A DNA stretch of 64,000 nucleotides from Asterella californica. Taxonomy: Eukaryota; Streptophyta; Marchantiopsida; Marchantiales; Aytoniaceae. Made by a program: the position numbers and the translations under genes. Where the stretch lies: contig JAYKYS010000010.1 of NCBI GenBank assembly GCA_036924285.1, forward strand, positions 372,001 to 436,000. Direction: 5' to 3'. Under the pieces are notes generated by a model. That model was given only the letters and a program-made list of their open reading frames with translations, was not told the origin of the DNA and did not search any database. This document shows positions 1 to 12,739 of this stretch, piece after piece (position 1 is the stretch's first letter; each line of letters begins with the position of its first letter).

Positions 1-1215
1 GTAACTTATGATACTATTGGTAGATAGTATTTGGAAATTTCGATATATTTCGATTTTTTTGCCCAGTTACTGTTAAAAAGCATACAAATTTAAATGAAAT
101 GCTTTATATCAATTTCCATTTTAATCTCTGATTATATTTGAATATCTTATTCATTTGAGCTTTATGCCAACTTATTAAACCTTTTTTGTATTTCAGCGAT
201 GAACTTAAAATCTGATTTTAAAAGCATTCCAAGTTATAACTCACATTGTCTCATAATCTCTTCATATTAGATATTATCTCATGATGTGGTAATAAGTCTG
301 GCAGATGTCTAAAATATATTTTGTTATACATTTGTATTTCAGCGATTTTAGTGTGACAGATGTCTAAACCACTTTAATATTTTCTAAATCTAAAGATATT
401 TACTATATTAAATTATGAAAATGGAAATCCAACTCAAAGGTTTGAAATATGCAGAATCCGAAGTTTTACATACGGTTTCCTGAAGATAGTTATTCATAGC
501 GAAAGGTGTAAAACGAATGAGTCCTTAAGATAAGTCACATGAAACTACATTAAGTAGACGATCTTGAAAATTTATCTTCTAAAATCAAATCTCGTTCCCA
601 ATGATGATATCATTGACATATGAGAATAAAAAGTATTGATGAATATGTTTCCTTTTGATAATATATTAGAATTTATTTTTCAATACCATCTTCTGTGTCT
701 TTTACTAGCTTGTCGAAATCGAATGACACAGACCGGATAAGATCTAACTCACTAACTAACTAAAGGAATGAATAAATAATTTTGTTAAAATTAAAACAAT
801 TGAAACATCTGATTTGCTTTTCGCCATTGGAACCTTTAGAACAGTTCATCACGTCTACCGTACTTCCACCGCTGAACCAGTTCTCAGATCATATTCACGG
901 CAAAAGATCCGGTAACGAATCATTCTTGACGACATTCAGTTGCGACACTCCCGAGGGGCAGTCTCCATGGAAACTAACCTGTGTCGTGGAAGGTTTATGT
1001 CCATCAGCATATGCTGTATCATAGAGACCAAAATTCATGGAATCTGTTCAAATTGCGTCGTCGGTTTGATGCGCTTCATGTCTGGGCTCGAGAAAATATA
1101 AACTGTCGGCAGCTTTGAACATCTCCGCATCCATACGCTCGAGAAGAGAAAACGAACGAACGAACGAACGCTGTGGATAAAACGGTGGGAGTGAGTCTCA
1201 GTTGGTTTTGGCGCC
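1..1215. other. Upstream flank, no gene seen
   Basis: AT-rich sequence with no convincing coding frame. A short CGAA tetranucleotide run at about 1152-1170 lies just 5' of the dehydrogenase start codon, probably in its leader. Nothing else stands out. Confidence 0.5.
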
Positions 1216-3986
1216 ATGGGACGCTTCTTGGCGAAATCTGAAGCTGGCAATGGATTTGGTGGAAGTACGACTGCCGACGAAGTCAGTGAAGGCATCGATG
1301 CGAGTGGGCTCACCGCCATTGTGACAGGTTGGTCACGTTCAAAATGAATGCAGTTCTGATTCTTCTTTGAATGGGAGGAGTATCCAGTATGATTCTTGAA
1401 ATTAGAAAGTGACGGCAGCAGCAACTTCAACTCACGGTTTCCTCAGCGTTGATTGATGACCTTCATGCGTTTTATCTTGAAAACCATTAGCTGGGTACTG
1501 GATGGATTCGGAGAATCACATTTGCTTGCGTCCGTCTCAAGACATCGTGAGAGTGCAAGAGAGTCTCAATCCTTGACTGTTCTACCAGATGAGTCAATGG
1601 AGTTCATTTGGGTTTATCACACTTCTACATCGAGCTTCTCTGTTGTGTATAATCGCCAGTTTATTTGTGACTTGTATTCTGGTGATCATCACAACGACAC
1701 AGAACTTCAAGTATGCGGGGCACTCAAGTTTATCCTGAAATGGATGTAACAGGCGCATAGTCAAGAGCCTTGATGGAGTTACTAGAACCACTGCAGTTTG
1801 ACTGTTTCGGAAGCATCCCAGATGATGCTGCTTAATGCAAAATCTCTTTGCTTCGCTTTGAAAGTCGAGTCGGAGAACTTTCCTCTGATTTCTGATGTTT
1901 CTGATTTCGTGCTTTCGTTCGGTAGGGGGCTTTAAGGGCATTGGAGAATATACTGCTCGTACGCTGGCAAAGATGGGGGCGCATGTGATCGTCGCAGGGC
2001 GTAATCTGAAGGACGGCACAGAAGCCAGAGATGGCATCTTCAAAGACATCCCAGATGCTAAAGTTGACGTCATGGAGCTCGACCTCGCCTCCTTCGATTC
2101 GGTTCGAAGCTTTGTGAGAGAATTCGGGAAAAGAGATCTCCCGTTGAACATCCTCGTGTAGGTGGTCAGTTCAGATTAATTTAACCCGCTAGCCCTGATA
2201 TGCATTGGTAAATTTCCTAGATTAGAAAGCTGGATTTCTGATCACTGCCAAATTTCTACACAGTTTCACACGCAGCGATAATTGTACCCAAGCAGTGGTG
2301 GAATTGGTTCCTTCTCAAGCAATATTTACTCCTTTGTACGTTTTCCTCATCTGCAGAAATAGTGCCGGGATCATGGCAACTCCCTTCATGCTGTCCAAAG
2401 ATGGAAATGAAGTACAGTTCGCAACAAACCATCTAGGTGAGTTCATTCGCGACAGGTGCACTGCATGTAGCACGGGCGTTGCTGTTCTCTGTTCAACCAG
2501 AATAGATCGTGTTTCTTTTGTCTTTGATCCTTCAGTGAAGATCAGGACCGGTTGTGTATATATATGTAGGCCACTTTCTGCTTACCAACCTTCTGTTGGA
2601 AAAGTTAAAGGCGACGTCTGAAAGCTCAGGGGTTGAGGGCAGGATTGTGAATCTTTCATCCGTTGCACATCGTTCGGTATACAAAGGAGGTATTCGGTGG
2701 GGGAAATTGAATGAAAAACAGGGGTAGGCCGCAATTCTTGCTTTCTACGATTTCGTTCTGCAAGCTCTTAATACTTATTCTCCTACTGCTCGTTGCTGCA
2801 TCCGGTTTTCTGCTTTTAAGATTACCATCAAAAGCACTGTAATGAATTTTTGGTCGCAGATATGATTCTCTGAAGGCTTATGGACAATCAAAACTTGCAA
2901 ATATTTACCATACAAACGAGCTGGCAAGGCGACTAAAGGTGAGCTCTCTCCCCATGGAAACCATTTGACGAAACGTTCAGGCGAACTTCAGCCATATGGT
3001 ACGTTGGAGATGGTGGCTTGACCTTGTCGATCAGATGCTCCTCGACTTGCTGGCTGTTTCGTCGTCTCACACTCTTTTTTGCAGATTCTGCTTCTAAACA
3101 GTGTCACTGACGTTGAGTTGGTAGGAAGAAGGAGCAAATGTAACAGCAAACAGTCTCCATCCGGGAATCATTTCTACAAACCTTTTCCGGTACAACATAT
3201 TATTGAGAGGTAAAGTTGGTCGATGTTATGGGTAACGTTCTTGCCCCTCTGCTCTTGTTGTCACTTCCTCGTTAACTTCTTTGCAGAGGCACATCCGTTT
3301 GCAGGATGATCGCATAATATTTGAGAGCTCCGGTGCTAGTGACACGTATCTAGAGATGCTTGTGGTAAGCGTCTTTCCATAGGCTCATGAAAGTGAAAGC
3401 TCGGGACTGATCTGACACCTAATGAGCTAATAAGGATCTCATGATATTACAGTATCGATGTGGTTAGTGACTGTGTTTGGCATCAGCAAGACCATTCCTC
3501 AGGCAAGTAAATCTGTTGCAAAACTCTATTCAACGTTTTCGCCTTGAGTCATACCACGAAGGCAGAGTGAACACAGTTAGTGGGAAGAAGTTGAATCCAA
3601 GTTCCAGTAAAAACCACTACACCTACTTTTCGGTTACACAGACAGATGCTGAAGGACTATGCACCCAACCAGAGGCTAAAGAAACTTTGGTTTGCTTGTA
3701 ATTTCTTTTCGTTTCTCAACGCCTCCTATATATGTTGTCGGGTGGGTACACGTACAAGTTGTCACTGCCTGTAAAGCTATAACATACTGCAAATCCTGAC
3801 GAGAATAGATTCGGTCTATCGCAGGGTGCAGCGACTTCCTGTTACGTTGCCTTACATCCCAATGTGAAAGGAGTTAGCGGTAAATATTTTGCCGACTGTA
3901 ATATCAGCCCGACAACAAAGTACGCTCAAAATGCAGAAGAAGCGAGGAGATTGTGGGACCTGAGCGTAGAAATGACATCAAATTAA
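1216..3986 (+). CDS. Short-chain dehydrogenase/reductase, TIC32/retinol-dehydrogenase-like, 8 exons
   Basis: Exons 1216-1327, 1926-2157, 2357-2436, 2570-2723, 2860-2938, 3125-3209, 3453-3502 and 3825-3986 join in phase to 954 nt, a 317-residue protein with no internal stop. The N-terminus resembles plant TIC32-like SDRs ([19 protein letters not shown]). The NAD(P)-binding motif TGxxxGIG is at residues 37-44 (TGGFKGIG), the NSAG motif at 116-119, NLSS at 169-172 with the catalytic serine, YxxxK at 200-204 (YGQSK), and NSLHPG follows in exon 6. Length and the end motif [13 protein letters not shown] fit the family. All introns are GT-AG except the last, whose donor is GC (CAG|GCAAGT at 3503). 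Family members are NADPH-dependent oxidoreductases; TIC32 itself acts at the chloroplast inner envelope. Substrate and location here cannot be read from sequence. The start is the first ATG that opens the family-typical N-terminus. Confidence 0.9.
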
Positions 3987-6409
3987 GTTCTAGGAGACTA
4001 ATTATAGATTTGGAACGCATCCAGCATATGAACCTAGATCCTGCAGTCATCCAGTATTCAGGTATTTGATTAGACAATAAATTCAACCGTTCTGGTAGAG
4101 GAACTATAGATCCACATCTGTTTGCAGCTACGAGAGAAGATTAGGACGATCTGAGGAGGTCTTACATGAATTTGAGTCTATTAAGGTTATCTCCGAAAGA
4201 TATCCTTTAGTGTAATCTGAATCGTTTCCGGATTGGACTTGGGTCCATTTTACCTCATACAAGTGAAATTCATCCTATCCTTCACGTCTTTGTTTCGATC
4301 CTACGTGTTTGTTGATGTGAATGGATCAAAAGGTCTAGACCATGAAATGATTCATGTATCTTCAGTGTATCAAGTAGTGGTATGACATATGAAAGAGAAG
4401 AAAGATAAAGAACAGCTACTGAGTCCAGATGATGAAATGATTCATCATCTTCAAATAGTGGCCTGAAATAAGAAACACGTACAGAAAGAAAAGAAAGATA
4501 AACTTCACTAGGAAAGAATTGAAAACTGATACTCTTACTGTGTTTTACAAACAGTTAACTTTACCTTGTCAACCTGACAATTTTCCGAATAGTATTTTCG
4601 CTTAAAACAATAATGTGTGTCAAAGCTAGAATCTCTAGCCAATATTCTCGCTCGTAGGTGAACGATTTCTAGAGGCATTTCCGGAGATGTATGTAGAAAA
4701 GTGTCGCGAGTGTTTTCTATCTTTTTTTGGGGAATTTGGTTGTAACTTTTTACAATAAAATATTTCAGATTTTAATATTTATGTTAGTTTTGAAAGAGAT
4801 TTTTATTATAAATTCCGAATATTATATCAGTTCACAATTATAATGACTAGCGATTCACGGTTCTATATAAAGTTATTTCGTTTCTGGACGTTAGAGAATC
4901 TTTCTCTAATAGACTCTTAACTTAACGTTAGGATACGTTCTTTCTTTGGCAGGCTCTAGTTAGACTTCATGTGAAGACCCTTGAGAGTCCTTCTGTTCCC
5001 TTCGCAATTTGCACAGGTATTATACACCTCTAAGCTTGTACTTCATGCTGTTTTCATCGAAGCAACGGAACCGTAGTAGGCCTTAAGGAGCACAAACGCG
5101 AGATCTACTGTAACGTCAACCGTGCATAGTGTGAGGACCAACCGATCCTCACACTATCCCTACTGGGTTGGCTTAAAACTGTGACCACGCGAACTGGCAC
5201 GCTTGTAGCTTTTCGCAAAGGAAAAGATTGTGGTTGTGGTTGTTATGTGCAAGCGGGGAAAACATCTTCAGGTATGAAACCAGTCTACACAAAACTCATT
5301 AGGGACAGTCAAACCTTGTCCGTCAAGGATTCCCGTAACTCTTGTAAAAACTTTTACAGGTTTTTGATGTAAATCTTACATACCATTTCCAGATGTGGTA
5401 TATAAAATTTACAGTCATCGGATGTTAGCAGTCTATTCCCATAGACCTCATCTCTTCCGAATCATTCCAAAATTCTAATTGCAGTCTATTCTGTCGCCTC
5501 TGATATAGTCTGACACTCGATATTTACGTCTCTTTGTCTGTTTCTGGTAATTTTTGTTACGGATTTAGTTTGAATCGCCCTATTGAATTGACCCACCCAG
5601 ATCACAGTGAAATAAGCATGATGCTTCTGTAGTTTTGGATAGGAGAGAAAGAGTCGATACAATCATCAAAACTACCTTAGTGCTATTTAAATTCTACCTT
5701 AATGCTATTTGAACTCATACAGCAGCACGAAAAAACAGAATGACTTGACTACCAGTTCAGATATTATATTGTATGTCTATTTTAACATATTCTCTCATTA
5801 TTACAATAATGGTAAAGAAAAAACTGGTAAACTAAATCCTAACTGGTAAACAAAAAACTATAACTTTTAGATCATCATTATATTTTAGCTTTCAGTATGT
5901 GAAGTATTAAGAGAAACAATTTTCTCCAAAAAATGTTGCTACTTGCATATCCTACTATTGCTATTTAAACTAATTTTAAACTAATTTAAAAGCAGGGAAT
6001 GGTGAAAACATTTTCTAAGGTTTTGTACATTCCTACTTTATTTTCTCTACTTTTGTTTAATATACGAGCGAACTTAAATAGCAGTACGGTGTCTGGAGGT
6101 TGTCTGATTACTATCAGTAATCAAAAAAAGATTTTGCGTTAAATCGCCGTAATTTTCTGACCTTTCACCGTTTGTCGAAGTCTACGGAAGTTATCATACC
6201 TCAAGTGCATGGCCTCGTCACAAGTACTAGTGGGTCCACAGCCTGTTGGTCGTAATCCACCCGTAAAGTGTCACGCCCAAGAACCAACTACGTACCGATC
6301 AAGAAACATCACCATGAACACTACCGTAGTCACCGACTGAGTAAAGTCGTCTCCTTCAGATAATAACGTCATTTGAGAATGGGTGGGTCTAGTTGGACAC
6401 TGTTGTTAA
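3987..6409. other. Gene-poor AT-rich interval
   Basis: No gene recognised. It holds an imperfect tandem duplication of about 90 bp (copies near 4342-4410 and 4430-4505, sharing ATGAAATGATTCAT and the following purine-rich stretch). It also has a perfect 12-bp hairpin at 5126-5157 and one copy of a dispersed repeat (about 5310-5520). Confidence 0.4.
5126..5157. repeat. Perfect 12-bp inverted repeat
   Basis: ATAGTGTGAGGA (5126-5137) and its exact complement (5146-5157) flank an 8-nt loop. No coding context and no U-tract follows. Function unknown. Confidence 0.6.
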
Positions 6410-6595
6410 AATGTTTAATCTTGTCCATTTATCCCTTCAAAGGGTATCAGAATGTCCTTTGTGGGTAACCACAACGTACCAAGATCAGTTTCACACGACA
6501 ACGACTTTGTTGCACTTCCAACCGAGAGCATGAGGGTTTGAATCTCAGATCTTTCGCTTAGAGGTCTGAGACTCAACCATCTCAGCTACCGATCT
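6410..6595 (-). mobile_element. SINE-like element, tRNA-derived head
   Basis: Read on the minus strand, a box A-like TAGCTGAGATGG (6588-6577) is followed 31 nt later by a box B-like GAGATTCAAACCCTC (6546-6532). This is the internal Pol III promoter layout of tRNA-derived SINEs. After box B the phrase GGTTGGAAGTG also occurs, slightly changed, at the same place in the copies at 7.9 and 12.5 kb. The intervening anticodon region does not fold as a good tRNA, so this is a SINE head or tRNA pseudogene. Ends and target duplications were not fixed. Confidence 0.45.
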
Positions 6596-7308
6596 TCAGT
6601 TGTGGATGAATATGCATGCATCATTCACTTCGGGCCGAGGAGAAACAGAAGAAAAATGTTTACACAGCTGAGAAAATTATGATGAACAATTGTCTAACAA
6701 CCGGTTTCATAAAAATTTAGTGAAAAATATATTAATGTTTATCCTCTTGGTGCTTTCTGCTTTTACTCAAGATTAACCTTAATCTTAAGTAGGATTACTT
6801 GCTCCAGGAGAAAATTACTTCTAGAGAACATCAGATTGAATTCTTTAGTGTCTTTTATATAAATATTTATAGATAAAATATATTTGGACACAAAATAAAA
6901 ATGGTAGTAATTCATCCAAAAAGAAATATCAAACTTTAGAATAGAACATGTTAATTTCGAGATCAGTACTTTCCAAAGAATGTAATTGTCGTCAGTGAGA
7001 CTAGAGGGTCCGAAATTACATCCATTCACAAACTAGGAGAAATGGAATTGCGAGGCTATGCATTTGGTAGAAAATGTCTATTTAGTTAGAGAAATGAATG
7101 GTACCAAAATCGAAAAACGCTTGTGAAGTCTAAGCAGGAAAGTCTGAACTATTTTCATATATTACAAGTAATCTTTTTGAATATCTTCAGGAATATAAGA
7201 CAGTTAGCTATACAAATGCATAGCGAAATAACTCTCTCTCTCCAGAGACCATTGCACTACACGAAATGTGGTGCTCTTGTAGACTATCACTTGGAATATG
7301 ATAAATAA

Positions 7309-7335
7309 AATGATTAATGATTAATGATTAATGAT
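7309..7335. repeat. Short tandem repeat (ATGATTA)n
   Basis: About four head-to-tail copies of a 7-bp unit, ATGATTA, followed by AT-rich sequence. Confidence 0.7.
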
Positions 7336-7645
7336 TAAATTAGTTAAATAATTAAATTAGTTATTTATATTAGCAAGTTGTGACGCTCGTAGTAATACTC
7401 GGGACCGCGTAGATTCACGTTTCACTTATGAGTTATATGTTTGGATCGTCTTACAAGTGTAACTCCAGCGATGGTTTAGCACTTGTACATTAATTCAGCT
7501 TTTTTTACAGATTATAATTTCTGTCTAACACTTAAAAGTTCCCCAAAGGTGGTTGAGCATGCTTCATTAGTTGATCCTTTCTCTACTTACTTTTCAAGAT
7601 CTTGAAATTCTAAAGAGATGGGGTTTGGAGAAATCAAGAAAAAAA

Positions 7646-7740
7646 CACACGACGCAATGAATAGCCAACGGATAGAAAGCCCCATCAAGCATTACAAGAG
7701 AAAGAGGGAAGCGAAGGGCCAAACAACCAACCCCCGAAGG
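7646..7740 (+). repeat. Dispersed repeat R1, copy 1
   Basis: About 95 bp containing AATGAATAGCCAACGGAT, then CCCCATCAAGC, AAGAGAAAGAG and GCCAAACAACCAAC. The same series of blocks occurs at 33047-33144 (same strand) and at 31283-31386 (opposite strand). Family not recognised; it has no protein-like continuity. Confidence 0.65.
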
Positions 7741-7934
7741 TTTGGGGAAATCCAGAAAACGAGTTTTGTGAATAAGTCCAGAGGAGAGGTACATCCCTAA
7801 CTCTTAGAACTTTCTTGGTGGTGCATGAACTCTCCCGTTGATTCGGATCACATCAGAAGGATCTTCTGTCCAACTTCACACTGGGATAAGACATTTGTTG
7901 ACACTTTGTGGCAAAATAAGTCTTCCGAACGTTG

Positions 7935-8130
7935 AACCAGGTGGACTGAAGATCGATGTCCCAAATGATTTAGTCTACCATCCTATGAAAAAAAGATCGT
8001 GAGTTCAATCTTTTACGGATACAGTTGGAAGTGAATGTGTTAATGAAGCTTTTGGTTCTAATCTTGCTGGTGGACTCACATGGATAGTCTCATGGTCAAC
8101 AAAGACCCCAAGGACAAGTAATAGAAAATT
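7935..8130 (+). mobile_element. SINE-like element, second copy of the family
   Basis: Shares with the element at 12.5 kb, in order: AAAAAGATCGTG, a box B-like TTCAAT core (about 8001-8010), TTGGAAGTG, GTTAATGAAGCTT, GGACTCACATG and CATGGTC. Box A is degenerate. Same orientation as the 12.5-kb copy and opposite to the 6.5-kb copy. Confidence 0.5.
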
Positions 8131-9625
8131 GATAATGAATAAACTTGCTGCTCTCTTCTGTCTTCTTCAGACAGAAAAAGTGAATAAATAAACAACTGAA
8201 TTATGATATCCATCCACAGCTATCTCTGTAGCGAGGGACAGTATGAAGACAAGCGCAAAATACATGCAAAAATCCATTCTCCTTACTGATGGTTAACTTC
8301 TTCTTCACACTGAGGAGAAAATAATAACTCGCAAGTGAAAAAGGTATATTGCCAGGCATGCATATCACCTCCTCCACGTTCAGATGTAGGAAATATTTAT
8401 ATTTCTATCATTAATTAAATTTTTATTTTAGAAAGATTAACTCCAAAATTAATATATAAAGTGAGATTATTTTTATTTGACAAAAAACTTGTGTTAAGAA
8501 TAAAACGTATGATATTTCAACTCACTGCACTTACAGTCTATTTTTCTTAGAGTCCATGTGTCATTATAAAATGAATGTAACACATGGACTAATTTAATAC
8601 TTTAATTTAGATTTAGATGGTCGAAACGTTGCTCTGTTAGAGCAGAGTTGCACATGTAACCATTGTGCCTGCTGGCTTACTGCACAGGATGATTTCTAGT
8701 TTCCTTTTAATAAATCTTTGCCAAAGTCATCATGTCAACGAACCATTTAAAATAATTTTAAATCTATGTTTATCTTTGTCTTTTAGATCCGACACCCATT
8801 CGGGCTGCATATTTATCTCTTTAGGTTACGACGGCATCAATTAAATTTGGACAGTGTAAGCTGAAAAACTTCTTACTTATCTACGTTTCATCTTCTTTCT
8901 TGATGTTGCGCTTTGGCTGAAGGACAAATTAAACTTAAATACTGTAAACTCAAATAAGCATGCTCGATCAACTCCAAGGATTTATATTTAATCGAGAATA
9001 TTATAAGTATTATGTGAAAAATTTAGACTAAGTTTTAATAAAAATAAAAATCAAATTTAACTATTAAACATTAGTCATTCTTGGGATAGCTGCGACGTAA
9101 GAATAAAGCCCATAAGTGAAGTGCAGGATCAGGCGGTTCTGGGGATACAAGTGAACGAGTCTGCTGAAGTAAAAAATAAAAATAAATAATAAATTAATTC
9201 TATATATTAATTTTCTCAAATAACCTTTCTCGAAGATGGAAGAGAGGTGAATGAGCAAATTGGATAGATACTGTACAGCTGTCTCTGTTTTGTGTTTTAA
9301 CTTCCATGTGGCTTGAGGGGAGGAGAATTATTATTATTATTATTTAGTTTTCTATTATTTATTGAATTGACCTATATAGTTGTAGTGCTTTGAAACGCAG
9401 TGGCCTATCCATCTTCAAGCTTCCTCTCTGGCTGTAACAAATGCTCATAAGCTCTCTTTCCATAAGTTTAAAAGGGATGTAGCAAAAAAACGCACGCAAA
9501 GAAACTGGCCACTGGAACCACGTCTTTCTTACACCGTGGAAAAACATAATTCGTTCAAAAATGGTTGATTTTTAGTATAACAAGAAAGTATAACTTTCGT
9601 TAGATGGATATGCAACCAAAGTGGC

Positions 9626-9656
<31 letters not shown>

Positions 9657-12469
9657 AGGAAGGAAAAGGAAAAGCGTGGAGGATCATATGAGGATGCAAT
9701 TGTTTCTGAGAAGATAATGGTTTGTTCTAGGTCAGAATATAATTACAAAATGATCAAGGTTTAATTAATTTCTTTGCATGGATTGTTAGTGACCAGTATA
9801 CACTGTTAAGTCGTAAATATAAACAAATCTTATGAGAAGAATATATAAATATTAAGAGTTAACAAACATGCCAGAAATGGTACTAGAAAACACTTGTAAG
9901 TATGCATTGGAACCGTGCTCTAAGAAACATAAGATAAGATCGGTTATGTGTTCAATAGAAAATTCTTCTTTCAGATTTAATTTATCACCTAACCTTTTCA
10001 AAAATAAATTAAACCACCTTGCATATTCCATTCCATTACAAAATGGAAAAAGGTGATTATGCAAGAAAGACTTAGTCTGTAATAATGATTATTATGGAAG
10101 CAACAAGTGGCTAATAATTAATATCAAGGCTGGGGGACTTCTGGCAGCACTTTTGCTCGAATTCTGAACCCTCACAGTTTGGAGTAAAACACATTTCCAG
10201 AAACTTCCTTCAATCCCTTTTTCATGAACTACGAGGGAAAATAATTTTATGTTTGAAACCCAGCAAAATATAGCAGAAACTAGCCCGTTAAATAAAATAA
10301 AATATAGAACTCCCGAGCGCTGGGCTATACAACTGAGCATTTGCATCTTTTCCGTCAGAAGAGTTCCGGTTACGCAGAACTCGCTCCGGAATTTGGTCTA
10401 AGTTCCGTCCGTCACAAATTCTCAGATCTTGACAATCTTCTGCAAAGAATTCCAAGTTCTCATGACTTTTAATGCTAAATAAATAAGAAGAATTATCAAC
10501 TTATTTGTACGGAAAGAATTTGTGTCGATTGGGGGAAGTTTGACACGCCCTTTCTAAATCACGAGAGAACATCCAGTTTTAACCTTTGATACTCATTGAA
10601 GTATTTGCGGTGTCAAAGTTAGACTTGATTAATGTTTATTCGAATTCTATCTTCACTACATAATTATTCTCTTTCATTCTAAATTCAGGGTTTGGGGTGA
10701 ATCAGAATTACAAGTTGAAATTCTTTCCTTTTCAGTTTAGTGAAGTAATTATTATATAAAATTTAAATAAAACTGAAAGTATCAAAATTATCATAGTTGA
10801 CATCAAAATTTCATCAGCAAAATTCCTTTCATAATTTCAGCTTGGAATTTTTTCCGAACCTTGCTAAAAGCTGATCATTTTTAGAATAGTTAATTTTAAT
10901 CTGAGAGAGAATGAGAGACACAGTTGCAATAGTCTTGTTTCTCGCGTTTAATTTGCTACAATTCTTTATTCATGAAAAGAAAAAATAACTTCTAGAAGTT
11001 AGCTGATGACCTATAAATTTGTTTTCTGAAGCATAGACTTAATGCGAGTCATCTACATTTGCTACATCTGAAATGTGTACATTGATAATAGATGCGCCCA
11101 GAAGACAAAGAAGAGAAGAGCAAGAATGAGAAAAGAGAAAACATATTATAGCAAAATGAAGTTGTAGATTTTTCCAATTCAGAATACAAAATTTAATCTC
11201 TCAGTCTCCAAATATAAGGAGTATAATAGAAAACCAAGAAGGAAAGAGAAAGTGTAAATAGCAGTAAACTTGCTGGAACTTAGACTCCTTAGATCGTTAG
11301 TCCTGTCTCGTTATTAACCTGTTTATATTCACCCCCAAAGAACAAATATTTTTCCTTAATTATATTCTCTCATTGTCAGTTATGTGCTCCACCAATCACA
11401 CACTTGATTCTTTTGTCCATATTTCGTGCTTGTCTTCTTGTTCTCTCAATGTCCACAAGCTTTTTAAGAATAACATAGATTAGTTAGCTTATTCATATGG
11501 AAGAGAGTTGCCAGCTTCATTTATTAATATCTAATCTTTCTTTCAAACAGACTTGGATAATAATATTAAGGTATTGATTAAATTAATTCTTTTTGTTAGC
11601 AGTTTACCGTACTTATAGTCTCAGAGGTGCGTTGGTCCACGCTCCATTTATGGTTTACATGAATTCTATTTTTTTTACAACTTATTATATAATCTCCATT
11701 TAGCATTTAGAATTTAAATCTTTTCAAATAACAGAAATAGAGCAAAAGTTCCCCAAAAGTGGTTGAGCATGTTTGTTAAGAATAAATACATTTATTTTTG
11801 GATATTTTTTTATATAGATAGATTTTCACTCCTCACGTCTACTCTCTTCTGTAGTAGAGAATCTACTGTTCTGAGTAATTATTCTCAAAGTGAGAATTAA
11901 AAAATAATTAGTGAAGAGATCGTAGTGTCCTTTCACAAGGTCGCCCAGAATGAACCACAATTTACACAAAGTTATCTGTAACAAAATTATAATTCTTTCT
12001 CTCTCCACCATTGAGAATATTTCCCCTTAACTTTGACACCCTCTAATAGCACTCAGCTTAGTTCATGAAATAATTATTAAAACCGAAGCGCTTTGAACCT
12101 GAACCATTTCGACTCGATTCATTTCTGAATCTTTAGAGCCGAATTGAAACTACACTACTTTATTCAAACCACCAAATCACTTTGGAATCGACCAACTTTG
12201 ATAACTAAATACAGGAAGATTACTGAATCAATCTTCTAGATAACATCGGAAAGATTAACTCATATCAGTTAACTACATCCTCTTTAAAATTCAATTTAAT
12301 TAGGTTCAGAATCGAACCAAACCAAACCATTGAAAGTAAAAAACTTCACTGAAACATAACCATCTAAACTAGAAATTCTCCTTTGGAACTAAACCATTTT
12401 CCAATCTTGGGAACTAAACCGGAACCTTAACTTCTGATATAGAACCAAAACCACTGTGTAATCAAACCG
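8131..12469. other. Gene-free AT-rich interval
   Basis: No supportable gene. An (AT)n microsatellite lies at 9625-9652. A minus-strand tRNA-like fragment at about 10290-10345 (box A-like TGCTCAGTTGTATAG followed by CCCAGCGCTCGGGA) shares CCCGAGCGCTGG with 60.85 kb. From about 12090 to 12470 the sequence is a degenerate array rich in AACC/GAACC words, as in decayed short satellites. Confidence 0.4.
9625..9652. repeat. (AT)n microsatellite
   Basis: About 14 uninterrupted AT dinucleotides. Confidence 0.9.
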
Positions 12470-12690
12470 AGACCGAAGATTGGTGTTTCAAGTGGTTTCT
12501 CCTACGGTCTTCTAAGAAAAAGATCGTGGATTCAATATCTTGTGAGCACGATTGGAGGTGTATGCTGCTACAAACTGTTAATGAAGCTTCTAGTCCGAGT
12601 ACCACTGTGATGGACTCACATGAACTGTGTCATGGTCCTCGCAGAACCCAAGAGAGGGGTAATACCATTTCTCATTTATTTACCACTAGT
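12470..12690 (+). mobile_element. SINE-like element, third copy of the family
   Basis: A box A-like TGTTTCAAGTGG (about 12484-12495) and a box B-like TGGATTCAAT (12527-12536) are spaced as in tRNA-derived SINEs. The body shares the ordered blocks described for the 7.9-kb copy. It ends near a run of AAGAGAGGGG. No poly-A tail was recognised. Confidence 0.5.
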
Positions 12691-12739
12691 TACCTACACC
12701 GGTTGAACTTTGACACCCACTATTGGTTGGTATCGTTCC

